Source: an uncultured Lachnospiraceae bacterium
GTDB lineage: Bacteria > Bacillota > Clostridia > Lachnospirales > Lachnospiraceae
Direction: 5' to 3'
NCBI GenBank assembly: GCA_944381575.1
Contig: CALWLS010000004.1
Span: forward strand, 62,001 to 126,000
Length of the DNA: 64,000 nt
Part shown: positions 18,097 to 26,568 of the stretch, one piece after another
How positions within the stretch are numbered: the stretch's first letter is position 1
How the letters are laid out: each line of letters starts with the position of its first letter
Translations under genes and position numbers: made by a program
The notes under the pieces: model-generated
Seen by the model: the letters and a program-made list of their open reading frames with translations, nothing else
What the model was told of the DNA's origin: nothing
The model's database searches: none

Positions 18097-18254
18097 TACT
18101 TCGTCTCCTTATGCGGTGTGTGCTTCTTGCAGAATCTGCAGTACTTGTTCACTTCCATTCTGTCAGGATGGTTCTTTTTCTCCTTTGTAAGGAAATAGTT
18201 ACGCTGTTTGCACTCGGTACAAGCCAGAGTGATTTTGGTACGCTTTGTAGCCAC
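18096..18254 (-). CDS. rpmG: 50S ribosomal protein L33 (zinc-binding form)
   Basis: A 52-residue GTG-started gene read from the minus strand: [20 protein letters not shown], then [16 protein letters not shown] and [16 protein letters not shown]. The two CxxC pairs (CTEC and CRFC) mark the zinc-binding paralogue. GGAGGTG lies eight bases before the GTG. The stop shares its first base with the secE ATG, so the two are translationally coupled. Confidence 0.96.
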   Translation of the reverse strand: MATKRTKITLACTECKQRNYFLTKEKKNHPDRMEVNKYCRFCKKHTPHKETK

Positions 18255-18326
18255 GGTTATTCACCTCCCAAAAATGATTGTTTCGGCTTAACGCCTCTTA
18301 TATGCCGCATGAAAATTTCATGCAAG

Positions 18327-18385
18327 AAAAAAGGGGATGACCCCTTTAGCTATGTAAACATACCATAACAGTCCCTCCGTGTCAA
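18327..18385 (-). promoter_or_regulatory. Promoter of rpmG-secE-nusG with an immediate hairpin
   Basis: Minus strand TTGACA (18380-18385), 17 bases, TATGTT (18357-18362). Only about seven bases after the -10 begins AAAGGGG-TCAT-CCCCTTTTTTC, a hairpin with U-tract (about 18327-18347), which would lie at the very 5' end of the transcript. Confidence 0.6.
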
Positions 18386-18552
18386 CCTGTTAGAGCATTT
18401 ATATACCTTTTATATGCAAATATTATTTTAATAAAAAGAAATGAAATAAGACTATATTTCTATATTATAAATGATCATTTATTAATTGTTTCTTAAAGCT
18501 AAAAAAGCTCATATTTAATCTTCTTTTGTAATATAAACTGAACTCTGCAATT

Positions 18553-18574
18553 TTGTATACTAAACCTTATACAA
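18553..18574. repeat. Inverted repeat TTGTATA-N8-TATACAA
   Basis: Perfect 7-base arms in the otherwise featureless AT-rich 18386-18829 gap, upstream of the broken binding-protein gene. A second inverted repeat, CTTCTTAAAAT (18765-18775) with ATTTTAAGAAG (18803-18813), sits just before that gene's AGGAGG. Either could be an operator or a 5'-UTR stem; nothing else was seen in this gap. Confidence 0.4.
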
Positions 18575-18829
18575 TTATTCAACTGTCCTGTTTTTAAATA
18601 TGTCACAAATATATCGATTTGTTATACCTCTTCCATAACTATCTGTGTGTGGCACATGCATGGGCCATGGAATTATCATTATTAGCGGGCGCTAACTCAA
18701 TATGCCGTCCGTTTCATGGCGGACGTTGTACCGGGCATCTGAGCATGGCGTTCATAAAGCAGAGCTTCTTAAAATATCCGTATATATGATGTTTTCCGGA
18801 GCATTTTAAGAAGGAACAGGAGGTAAGTT

Positions 18830-20112
18830 GTGAAGAAAACATTAGCAATCCTGCTCGCTACGGCGACGGTGCTCGGTCTTTCCGCATGCGGATCATCGGA
18901 CACGGCTGAAAGCGGAGCAGCAACTGAGGCTGAAGGAACAGCAACGGAAACCGAGGCAGCCGCTGAAGGCGATGCGGCCGAGGGCGGGGAAGCCGGAGAC
19001 AGTGCAGCTGCCGGAGACACTGTATTAAAAGTAGTACAGCCGTATGATCCGGGTACCTTTGAGCCGGGCAACTCGGAAGCAAGGCAGCTTACGAGGAGTT
19101 CGGAGGGGACTACCTTAACGGAGCGGCAGTAGGAACTGGAGCATACAAGCTTGTAGAGTATACCCAGGGAGATATGATCAAGCTCACTGCAAACGAGTAT
19201 TACTGGCAGGAGGGTAAGCCTTATTTCAAGGATATAGAGATGAGAGTTATCCCTTCAACGGATGCAGCTTCAACAGAGGCTAAGACCGGAGCCTATGATA
19301 TCGTCATCGGCACCAACGGACGTGAGTACGAGAACATCGACTCCACTCCTGGCATGCATATGGAGATAGGTCCTACTGCAAAGACTGTATACCTCTTACT
19401 CAACACCAAAAAAGCACCTATGGATGACATAAAGGTAAGAGAGGCATTTGCAAGAGCTATCAACGTACAGGCAACTGTTCAGCTTGCTTACGGAAGCGTC
19501 GGCCATCCTGCAGAAGCATTCATCACACCTGGCATCCTCGGATCAAATGCTGAGACCTATAAGAAGTACTTTGGAGAGGGCGGAGACGCTGAGGCAGCAA
19601 AAGCCCTTCTTGCAGAAGCAGGATATCCTGACGGAGTAGAGCTTGAGATCACTGTTGCATCACAGGATACACAGCACTGTGATATGGCAGAGGCTATGCA
19701 GGCTCAGGTTGCAGAGGCCGGCATCAACCTTTCCATCAACAAGATGGAGTATGCCCCAATGCGTGAGTACATGTCATCAGGAAGCCACCAGATGTGCATC
19801 TACGGATTTACTGCTACCGATATGGAGGCAGACGGATTCCTTAACCAGCTTCAGCCTGGATCAGATGCTCTTAACCGCGTAGGTTATGACAATCAGGAGT
19901 TCTTTGATCTCTATCAGGAAGGATGCTCTACTGAGGACAGAGAGGCAAGAGGCCAGATCTGGGAGCAGTGCCTTGAGATGCTTATGAAGGACTATGTTGC
20001 GGTTCCTCTTAACCACCAGCAGATGTTCGTAGCAGTAAACGACAGGATCGAAGGATTCTGGATCCCTCAGGACTATGAGGAGCTCTTCTATGAGGAGCTC
20101 TCCGCGAAATGA
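18830..20112 (+). pseudogene. Oligopeptide/dipeptide ABC substrate-binding lipoprotein, internal deletion and frameshift
   Basis: A remnant of an SBP_bac_5 family extracellular binding protein. The 5' part (GTG 18830, AGGAGG upstream) encodes a lipoprotein signal (lipobox LSACGS), acidic linker and VLKVVQPYDPGTFEPGNSEA, then runs into a stop at about 19130. From about 19077 in the next frame the family sequence resumes with AAYEEFGGDYLNG and AVGTGAYKLVEYTQGDMIKL, which is the standard motif two-fifths into such proteins, and continues in frame to YEELFYEELSAK at 20112. Roughly 130-150 residues of the N-terminal lobe (between the first strand and the PVGTGPYK-type motif) are missing at the junction, and the join is out of frame. 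No permease or ATPase genes are adjacent, so it is an isolated decayed gene. Confidence 0.85.
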
Positions 20113-20264
20113 TCCGAATAAATTCCATATAAATTCAGATCATTCTCAGGGCCGATACACGGCATTATAACTGATACCTCAATTATATAATCTAAATTTA
20201 TCTGATCAGCAAAAGTTTTACGCCTGTCATATCATTTCAAACCTGTTAAGTCATTCCAAAACTG

Positions 20265-21584
20265 TTATATCATCTTCAGCTTCCTGTAGGCCCGCCTTAT
20301 GCCCCCGGCCATATACAGGGAACCGAAGGCCACCACTGGAAGCCCGAAGCCTTCCGCCTTTTCTATTGCCTCCTCCGCCGTTGCGGCAGCCACGACATTT
20401 CCGGCATTTTCCGCCGTCATGACACATACGCCTTCCTCAGCGGCATTCATCTTAAGTATTTCACTTTCGAGCTCTTTCGCAGGAAGGGCCCTTGGGCTGT
20501 CGGGGGTCAGGCATACATAATTTGCCCCAAAAGGTTTTATTATATCAATGGTATGGCGGTAATCCTTATCCGCAAGCATTCCGATGATAAACGTGACCCT
20601 GCCCTCAGGAATGTAGTCCCTGATGCCTTCGGCAAGGGCCCCGGCACACTGCGGGTTATGTCCTCCGTCGAGTATAAATACCGGATCCACGCCAAGGAGT
20701 TCAAATCTTGCCGGCCATCTTACATTTTTAAGCCCTTCGCATATGGCCTCCCCGCCTATGCAAAATCCCTTTTCATTAAGAACCTCTATGGTCTTAAGGG
20801 CGACGGCGGCGTTATTTAACTGATGGCCTCCGAGCAGTGAAAGCTCGTATGTGCTCTCCTCTCCCCGGCCATCCTTGTATATGAACCTCTGTCCTTTAAG
20901 CGAATGGCTTAATGGCTTAACAAGCCCTTTTGTCTCATGCAGACCGGCGTGATTCCTTACGCAGGCCTCCTTTATTACCTCCATTACGCTTTCCTGATTG
21001 TCATAGACTATCACATCGCAGCCCGGCTTGATTATTCCTGCCTTTTCCGCAGCTATTTTTTCCACCGTATCCCCGAGATATTCCATATGGTCAAGACCTA
21101 TGTTTGTTATTACAGCTGTGAGGGGAGGATCTATCACGTTTGTGGAGTCGAGCCTTCCTCCCATGCCGACCTCTAAAACCACGATATCGCATCGTTTTTT
21201 AAGGAAATACAGCATTCCAATGGCGGTTATTATCTCAAACTGGCTCGGATGATCCTCCATCTGATCCGCTTCTGCCGCCACTATCCCGGTAAGCTCCGCC
21301 AGATCCTCATCCGGTATCATCTCCCCGTTCACCTGTATCCGCTCGTTAAACTCCTCTATATAAGGCGACGGATAAAGTCCGACCCTGTATCCGGCCTCCT
21401 TAAGTATTGAGCCTATCATGGCACAGGTACTGCCCTTACCGTTAGTCCCGGCAACATGAACGAATTTAAGCTGTTTCTGAGGGTCATGAAGCCTGTTTAA
21501 CAGCGTCCTTGTCCTGTCGAGCCCCAGCCTTGTGGAGCTCCAGGTATGATCATTTATATATTTTACAGCCTGATCCGCAGTCAT
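20265..21584 (-). CDS. folC: Folylpolyglutamate synthase / dihydrofolate synthase
   Basis: A 439-residue Mur-ligase-like enzyme that adds glutamate to (dihydro)folates, retaining them in the cell. P-loop HVAGTNGKGSTCAMI at about residues 42-56, the SPYIEEFNERIQVNG loop, EVGMGGRLDSTNVI, NIGLDHMEYLG with the metal/ATP His, and the C-terminal FILDGGHNPQCAGAL motif are all present. Length matches FolC. Last gene of the fhs-fchA-folD-folT-folC series, 11 bases after folT. Confidence 0.95.
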   Translation of the reverse strand: MTADQAVKYINDHTWSSTRLGLDRTRTLLNRLHDPQKQLKFVHVAGTNGKGSTCAMIGSILKEAGYRVGLYPSPYIEEFNERIQVNGEMIPDEDLAELTGIVAAEADQMEDHPSQFEIITAIGMLYFLKKRCDIVVLEVGMGGRLDSTNVIDPPLTAVITNIGLDHMEYLGDTVEKIAAEKAGIIKPGCDVIVYDNQESVMEVIKEACVRNHAGLHETKGLVKPLSHSLKGQRFIYKDGRGEESTYELSLLGGHQLNNAAVALKTIEVLNEKGFCIGGEAICEGLKNVRWPARFELLGVDPVFILDGGHNPQCAGALAEGIRDYIPEGRVTFIIGMLADKDYRHTIDIIKPFGANYVCLTPDSPRALPAKELESEILKMNAAEEGVCVMTAENAGNVVAAATAEEAIEKAEGFGLPVVAFGSLYMAGGIRRAYRKLKMI

Positions 21585-21595
21585 TTTCCAAAGCC

Positions 21596-22135
21596 TTAAA
21601 TATCCCTTAAACCGTTATGCGTTATCCTTGCCATCTTTTTTAATATGCCCGGGAGCACCGCTCCGAAGGCCGCGCTTTTAACTATGCATATGATGAACCT
21701 TATGCCCAGTGAACCAAATACGTACGGCGCGGAATAGTAGCCATATATCAGACTGTCTGCCAGTATCACTCCGGTATTTATCACAAATACGAGCACCTCG
21801 CATATTACCGTGATCACAAGTATCTGTCTGTTGGTATTGCTGAAAAAAGACTTTTTGGCGTATACCCCCGCAGCTATGCCCATGAGTATATACGGCAGCA
21901 TCCAAAGGGGCGTGGTAGCCGTTATCCCGTATCTTAATACCTGATATATAAGCGTCCCTATACCGCCTACGGCAGCCCCGCCCGCCGGCCCGAACATGAG
22001 CCCGGCCATAAGCACCGGCAGGCTTTCAAAGGTGATCTTGAGATTTCCAAGATCCAGGGAAATGTACCCCAGGCAGGCGCAGAGTGCGGCAAGCATGGCG
22101 TTTACAGTAAGACGCACGGTCCTGTCATTATTCAT
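21596..22135 (-). CDS. folT: ECF transporter S component, folate-specific (FolT-like)
   Basis: A 179-residue membrane protein with about six helices, typical of energy-coupling-factor S components: MLAALCACLGYISL on the first helix, then the long loop and FESLPVLMAGLMFGPAGGAA, YQVLRYGITATTPLWMLPYI, ending in a helix near AAFGAVLPGILKKM. It relies on shared EcfA/A'/T subunits encoded elsewhere. Specificity for folates is inferred from its position between folD and folC in a folate operon; QueT-like S components have similar topology. It overlaps the folD stop by eight bases. Confidence 0.8.
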   Translation of the reverse strand: MNNDRTVRLTVNAMLAALCACLGYISLDLGNLKITFESLPVLMAGLMFGPAGGAAVGGIGTLIYQVLRYGITATTPLWMLPYILMGIAAGVYAKKSFFSNTNRQILVITVICEVLVFVINTGVILADSLIYGYYSAPYVFGSLGIRFIICIVKSAAFGAVLPGILKKMARITHNGLRDI

Positions 22136-22994
22136 TATAAATTCCCCTTCCTTTTTCAGCCGCTTCTATCACATGCTTCATCAGTATTGCCGTTGTGACT
22201 GAGCCGACGCCTCCCGGCACCGGAGTATAGGCGGAGGCAAGTTCCTGCTTTGCGCTTTCCTTTACATCGCCGCAGAGCCTTCCCTCAGCATTGGTATTGA
22301 CGCCCACATCTAAGACTATCTGACCCTCGCCAAGATAGCTTTCATCTATCATCTCCGCCCTTCCGACTGCCGCCACTAATATATCAGCGGATCTACATAT
22401 GTCCTTTAGACCGTTGCTTTTTGAGTGGCATATGGTCACAGTGGCGTCAGAATTTAACAAAAGCATGGCTGCAGGCCTTCCTATGACCTGACTTCTTCCT
22501 ATCACCACTGCTTTTTTACCTCTTACGTCAATATGATAATACCTTAAAAGCTCCATCACGGCCTCCGCGGTACATGGATAAAAGCCCTCGCTTCCGTCCG
22601 TATAGGCCCTCGCCTGGGATCTCAGGGTCATGCTGTCCACGTCCTTTTTTGGATCGAGCAGCTCTGAAACCTCCATTTCAGCGGTCCTGTCCTTTAACGG
22701 CCTGAACATAAGACATCCGTGTATTGTTTCATCCCGGTTTATATCCCTTACCGCTTCAAGTATCTCTTCCTTTCCTGCGGAAGCGTCAAACAGATATTTT
22801 TTTACCGTTACTCCGGCTTCCTCAGCACGTTTTAAAAGGCCCTTTTCATAGGAAATATCCGCAGCTTCCTCCCCAACCCTTATCAGCGCAAGGCAGGGTA
22901 CTGTCTCAAGAGCCTTCAGCTTCTCCGACCTTTTCTTAAGGCCTGCGGCAAGCTCAGCCGCGGCAGGCGCTCCCTTCATTATAATATTATCCAT
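22128..22994 (-). CDS. folD: Methylenetetrahydrofolate dehydrogenase (FolD family, cyclohydrolase residues altered)
   Basis: 288-residue FolD-family protein oxidising 5,10-methylene-THF with NAD(P)+. Recognisable parts: CLALIRVGEEAADISYEKG, KKDVDSMT, the dinucleotide site VVIGRSQVIGRPAAMLL, and VPGGVGSVTTAIL. Aligning with E. coli FolD, Tyr50 is kept but the catalytic Lys54 position is Leu (SYEKGLLK) and Gln98 of VQLPLP is lost (LMFRPLKD), while the Asp of KDVD is kept. These changes suggest loss of cyclohydrolase activity, which the adjacent fchA would supply. The frame opens at 23069, but ATG 22994 (MDNIIMKG) has GGAG six bases upstream at the end of fchA. Confidence 0.9.
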   Translation of the reverse strand: MDNIIMKGAPAAAELAAGLKKRSEKLKALETVPCLALIRVGEEAADISYEKGLLKRAEEAGVTVKKYLFDASAGKEEILEAVRDINRDETIHGCLMFRPLKDRTAEMEVSELLDPKKDVDSMTLRSQARAYTDGSEGFYPCTAEAVMELLRYYHIDVRGKKAVVIGRSQVIGRPAAMLLLNSDATVTICHSKSNGLKDICRSADILVAAVGRAEMIDESYLGEGQIVLDVGVNTNAEGRLCGDVKESAKQELASAYTPVPGGVGSVTTAILMKHVIEAAEKGRGIYNE

Positions 22995-22995
22995 C

Positions 22996-23616
22996 TTAAG
23001 CTCCAGTAAAATATCTGTCAAAAATCCCGTCAGCAAGCCTTCCGTAACGGTCCATAAGCTCTGCGGCATGTTTTTCCATCTCTTCGGCCCTATCCCTGTC
23101 CTTCATAAGAGAAGTATTAGCCCTGACATTTGCCGCAGCCCCGTAAATGGCGGCACGGCAGGCAGCGGCTCCCGTGGCGGCGTCCGACACTGCGATACGG
23201 CTTCCCTTTAATGAAAATATATCCATCAGCTCCAATGCCCGGCAGGACAATTCAAGTATCTCCATCGGAGCCTCAGCGGCCTGCCTTAAACATTTTTCCT
23301 TAAGCTCCTCATAGCCCGGCGTATCCTTAGGCATGGCGTATACTTCGGAAAGCGGTCCGAAGGCCTCTGCATCCTTATCAATACATTCCATAAGCTTATT
23401 TATGAGCTCCCTGGATTCTTCCATGGCGCGTTTAATCTCCGGTTCGTTTTCGGCGTACTTTTTCTTTCCGACCGTAAGCTCCCCCACCATGTCTCCAAGA
23501 GCAAGCCCCAGGGCTCCTATAAGCGCACTGACACCGCCTCCGCCCGGTACCGGGGCTTTTGAGGCGGTGTCATTTACAAATTGAAGGCAGCTGAGCTGCG
23601 CAAGTTTTTTTTCCAT
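22996..23616 (-). CDS. fchA: Methenyltetrahydrofolate cyclohydrolase (FchA, FTCD_C family)
   Basis: A 206-residue all-helical protein of the formiminotransferase-cyclodeaminase C-terminal family. Diagnostic N-terminal motif PVPGGGGVSALIGALG, then ELTVGKKKYAE and the central Asp-rich helix with CIDKDAEAFGPLSEVYAMPKD, and AVSDAATGAAACRAAIYGA. It hydrolyses 5,10-methenyl-THF to 10-formyl-THF, or deaminates 5-formimino-THF in purine/histidine fermenters; here the fhs/folD context favours the cyclohydrolase. Located one base upstream of folD and 138 bases after fhs. Confidence 0.9.
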   Translation of the reverse strand: MEKKLAQLSCLQFVNDTASKAPVPGGGGVSALIGALGLALGDMVGELTVGKKKYAENEPEIKRAMEESRELINKLMECIDKDAEAFGPLSEVYAMPKDTPGYEELKEKCLRQAAEAPMEILELSCRALELMDIFSLKGSRIAVSDAATGAAACRAAIYGAAANVRANTSLMKDRDRAEEMEKHAAELMDRYGRLADGIFDRYFTGA

Positions 23617-23754
23617 ATCTTCTTTCCCAAAATACTGTATTTATATCCAGGTCCCGGTGCTCTTATAAATCCTCTGCGGTATAACTTCGGACCGTGATCC
23701 TGAACCATTTTACAGCTTACATTCTATATGTAATAGCCGTAAGTGTACAGCAGT

Positions 23755-25431
23755 TTAGAAAAGTCCTGATATTTTTCCGTTTTCATCCACATCTATACGC
23801 TCTGCAGCAGGTGACTTAGGAAGTCCCGGCATCGTCATTATGTCTCCCGTAAGGGCTACTATAAATCCCGCTCCGGCGGAGACCTTTAAGTTCCTTACGG
23901 TCACGGTAAATCCCTTAGGTGCTCCCAAAAGCGCCGCATCGTCAGAGAAGGAATACTGGGTCTTGGCAACGCATATAGGCATTCCGGCAAATCCGTCCTC
24001 CGTAAGCTTTGCGGCCTGCTTTTTAGCGTTAGGGGTAAGCATCACGCCGTCCGCATGATATACCCTCTTACATATCGTTTCAAGCTTTTCCTCGATGCTT
24101 CCCGTAAGCTCATAGGAGAACCTGAAATCATTAGGCTCCTCGCAAAGCCTTACGACCTCCTCAGCAAGCTTTATGCCGCCCTCTCCGCCCTTCGCCCATA
24201 CCTCGGACAGGGCAACATTTACTCCGAGCTTCCTGCACTCATCCTCCACTAACTTAAGCTCTGCAGGCGTATCCGTAGGGAACTCATTGATAGCCACAAC
24301 GCAAGGAAGGCCGTAAACATTTTTAATATTATCCACATGCTGGAGCAGGTTAGGAAGCCCTGCCTTAAGTGCCTCAAGATCCTCTGTGTTAAGAGCATCC
24401 TTCGCAGCGCCGCCATGGTGCTTAAGAGCCCTTACTGTAGCAACTACGACAACTGCCGAAGGCTTGAGCCCCGTCATACGGCATTTGATGTCAAGGAATT
24501 TCTCCGCTCCAAGATCAGCTCCAAATCCTGCTTCCGTCACCGTATAATCCCCTAACTTTAACGCCATGCGGGTCGCAGTCACGGAATTGCAGCCATGGGC
24601 GATGTTTGCAAACGGTCCTCCGTGAACCAGTGCCGGAGTATGTTCAAGGGTCTGCACGAGGTTAGGCTTTAAGGCGTCCTTTAACAGAGCTGCCATTGCG
24701 CCTTCAGCCTTAAGGTCATGGGCCGTAACAGGCTTTCCGGCATAGGTATATCCCACGATGATACGTCCGAGCCTTGCCTTGAGATCCGTTATGTCCGAAG
24801 CAAGACAGAGTATGGCCATTACCTCAGAGGCCACCGTTATGTCAAAGCCGTCCTCTCTTGGAACTCCGTTGGCCTTTCCTCCAAGTCCGTCAACTATATT
24901 CCTCAGCTGCCTGTCATTCATATCGACAGCTCTCTTCCAGGTTATCTGCTTAGGGTCGATGCCGAGGGCATTTCCCTGCTGTATATGGTTATCGAGCATC
25001 GCCGCAAGAAGGTTATTGGCAGCTCCTATGGCGTGGAAATCACCTGTAAAATGCAGATTGATGTCTTCCATAGGCACTACCTGAGCGTATCCGCCGCCGG
25101 CTGCTCCTCCCTTTACTCCGAATACCGGTCCCAGAGACGGCTCCCTTAAGGCTACCATTACGTTTTTCCCTATCTTTCTGAGCCCATCCGCAAGTCCCAC
25201 CGTAGTGGTAGTCTTGCCCTCTCCCGCAGGAGTCGGGTTGATGGCGGTAACAAGGATAAGCTTGCCGTCAGGCTTATCAGCATTATCCTTTAAAAATGAA
25301 TAATCGATCTTTGCCTTATAATTACCGTAAAGCTCGATGTATTTTTCATCGATCCCTGCCATCCTGGCAATCTCCGTGATCTTTAACGGCGTGTTTTCCT
25401 GTGCGATCTCAATGTCAGTTTTGAATCCCAT
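23755..25431 (-). CDS. fhs: Formate-tetrahydrofolate ligase
   Basis: 558-residue enzyme forming 10-formyl-THF from formate, THF and ATP, the entry point of formate into one-carbon metabolism. Nucleotide loop [18 protein letters not shown], then [22 protein letters not shown] (two segments of the family signature), [18 protein letters not shown] and the C-terminal [20 protein letters not shown]. The frame is open to 25467, but [12 protein letters not shown] at 25431 with GGAGG upstream is the family's N-terminus. It is the first gene after the ZTP riboswitch. Confidence 0.97.
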   Translation of the reverse strand: MGFKTDIEIAQENTPLKITEIARMAGIDEKYIELYGNYKAKIDYSFLKDNADKPDGKLILVTAINPTPAGEGKTTTTVGLADGLRKIGKNVMVALREPSLGPVFGVKGGAAGGGYAQVVPMEDINLHFTGDFHAIGAANNLLAAMLDNHIQQGNALGIDPKQITWKRAVDMNDRQLRNIVDGLGGKANGVPREDGFDITVASEVMAILCLASDITDLKARLGRIIVGYTYAGKPVTAHDLKAEGAMAALLKDALKPNLVQTLEHTPALVHGGPFANIAHGCNSVTATRMALKLGDYTVTEAGFGADLGAEKFLDIKCRMTGLKPSAVVVVATVRALKHHGGAAKDALNTEDLEALKAGLPNLLQHVDNIKNVYGLPCVVAINEFPTDTPAELKLVEDECRKLGVNVALSEVWAKGGEGGIKLAEEVVRLCEEPNDFRFSYELTGSIEEKLETICKRVYHADGVMLTPNAKKQAAKLTEDGFAGMPICVAKTQYSFSDDAALLGAPKGFTVTVRNLKVSAGAGFIVALTGDIMTMPGLPKSPAAERIDVDENGKISGLF

Positions 25432-25491
25432 GTCATTCCTCCTTAAAGATATCAACACCATGTACACTTTTCCGCCCTGTACGCTGCCTTA

Positions 25492-25620
25492 AAATAAAAA
25501 AGACAGCATTGCATTAAAATACAAGGCTGCCCAGACGGTCGGCAATATAAATGTCCGTTAATCTCCACGGTACACCGGCCCACACTGTGTATGCTCACAT
25601 CTCCGTCAGCAGGCCGTTAA
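25492..25620 (-). promoter_or_regulatory. ZTP (pfl) riboswitch with terminator, upstream of fhs
   Basis: Minus-strand leader. 5' stem CGGCC (near 25614) pairs with GGCCG; between them CTGACGGA, then a small stem UGUG-agca-UACACA. After a variable linker with its own hairpin comes the invariant GCCGACCGUCUGGGCAG (complement of about 25527-25543), whose CCGUC can form the pseudoknot with GACGG. The end of this motif also forms the 5' arm of a terminator (GGCAGC...GCTGTC) followed by TTTTTTATTTT (to about 25492). ZTP/ZMP accumulates when 10-formyl-THF is short; binding would prevent termination and raise fhs expression. Confidence 0.93.
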
Positions 25621-25650
25621 TTATTGTAAATATAACATCAGCCGACATAT

Positions 25651-26568
25651 TTAGTCAACCGTAAAAATATCTGTACCGGCTGCCATGCACAGTCCGTATA
25701 CCCTGCTTATCCCGGCTCTGATAAGACTTAAACTTACTAAGTCCAGCGTGGCTCCCGTGGTATATATGTCATCCGCCACCAGCACCGATACGGCGTCCCC
25801 GTAGTATGACTTTATTTTTTTTATTGTATCCGGAACAGTTTGAAATGCATTTTGAAGATTTTTAAGACGTGAATCCCTGTCAAGTTCCTTTTGCGGAAGA
25901 GTATGCTTTATCCTTATAACGGCTTTAGTTTCCACCGGGATATTAAGCAGCCTGCCTATCCCTAAAGCCATAAGCTCTGCCTGATTATATCCGCGTTTTT
26001 TAAGACGCTTTGCATGCACCGGCACCGGTATGATTAGATCTATTCCAAGCTCCTTTATCCAGCTTCCGTATCTGTCTGCAGCCATAAGCGACAGCAGGTC
26101 AATATACTCTCTTTTTGAATTGTATTTGACTGCGGATATTATATCCCGGGTCAGCTCGTCATAAATAAGCATGCAGCGGCAGCTTAAAAAACTCCTTACC
26201 ATCTCCCTGCAGTCATGGCAGAGCCTTCCTTCCTCACCGGCATAGAGCTGCTTCCCGCACTTTTCGCATACTGGATCCCTGATCAATGCAAGCTCTTTTC
26301 TGCAGTCCCTGCATATCAGCGCATCATAGGCTGCCATGAGCGATCCTCCCTCCGGCAGCCCTCTGCTTAAGTCCGGTTTATACAGCCTGTTTTCTATGGG
26401 TATAACGTCTCCGCATACCGGGCACTTCTGCGGGAATAAGAGCTCTACAGCGATACTGCCGGCGGTTTTCACAGCCTTCTTTATATTGTCAGTCCTGCAT
26501 AAATGACTCCGGTTCAAGCTCGAGTATCCTTTCCTTAAGTCCTGAATATCTCCTGTTTTCATTTTCAT
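25651..26568 (-). CDS. ComF-family phosphoribosyltransferase-like protein
   Basis: Homologue of ComFC, the amidophosphoribosyltransferase-like competence/DNA-processing protein. The N-terminal region has a four-Cys zinc module (CPVCGDVI and CRDC; second set CEKCGKQL and CHDC), then the PRT fold with LIYDELTRDIISAVKYN, LIIPVPVHAKRLKKRGYNQAE and the PRPP-loop VLVADDIYTTGATL. The start is uncertain: ATG 26568 would overlap recD2 by 80 bases, while a GTG at about 26472 (VKTAGSIAVELL) lies just after the recD2 stop. It is the last gene of mreB-recD2-comF. Confidence 0.88.
   Translation of the reverse strand: MKMKTGDIQDLRKGYSSLNRSHLCRTDNIKKAVKTAGSIAVELLFPQKCPVCGDVIPIENRLYKPDLSRGLPEGGSLMAAYDALICRDCRKELALIRDPVCEKCGKQLYAGEEGRLCHDCREMVRSFLSCRCMLIYDELTRDIISAVKYNSKREYIDLLSLMAADRYGSWIKELGIDLIIPVPVHAKRLKKRGYNQAELMALGIGRLLNIPVETKAVIRIKHTLPQKELDRDSRLKNLQNAFQTVPDTIKKIKSYYGDAVSVLVADDIYTTGATLDLVSLSLIRAGISRVYGLCMAAGTDIFTVD

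Noticed and set aside
21596..22135. Queuosine precursor transporter QueT
   Set aside because: The topology fits any ECF S component; placement between folD and folC makes folate far more likely.
24718..25149. Plus-strand open frames opposite fhs
   Set aside because: Antisense shadow of a highly conserved gene; no start signal.
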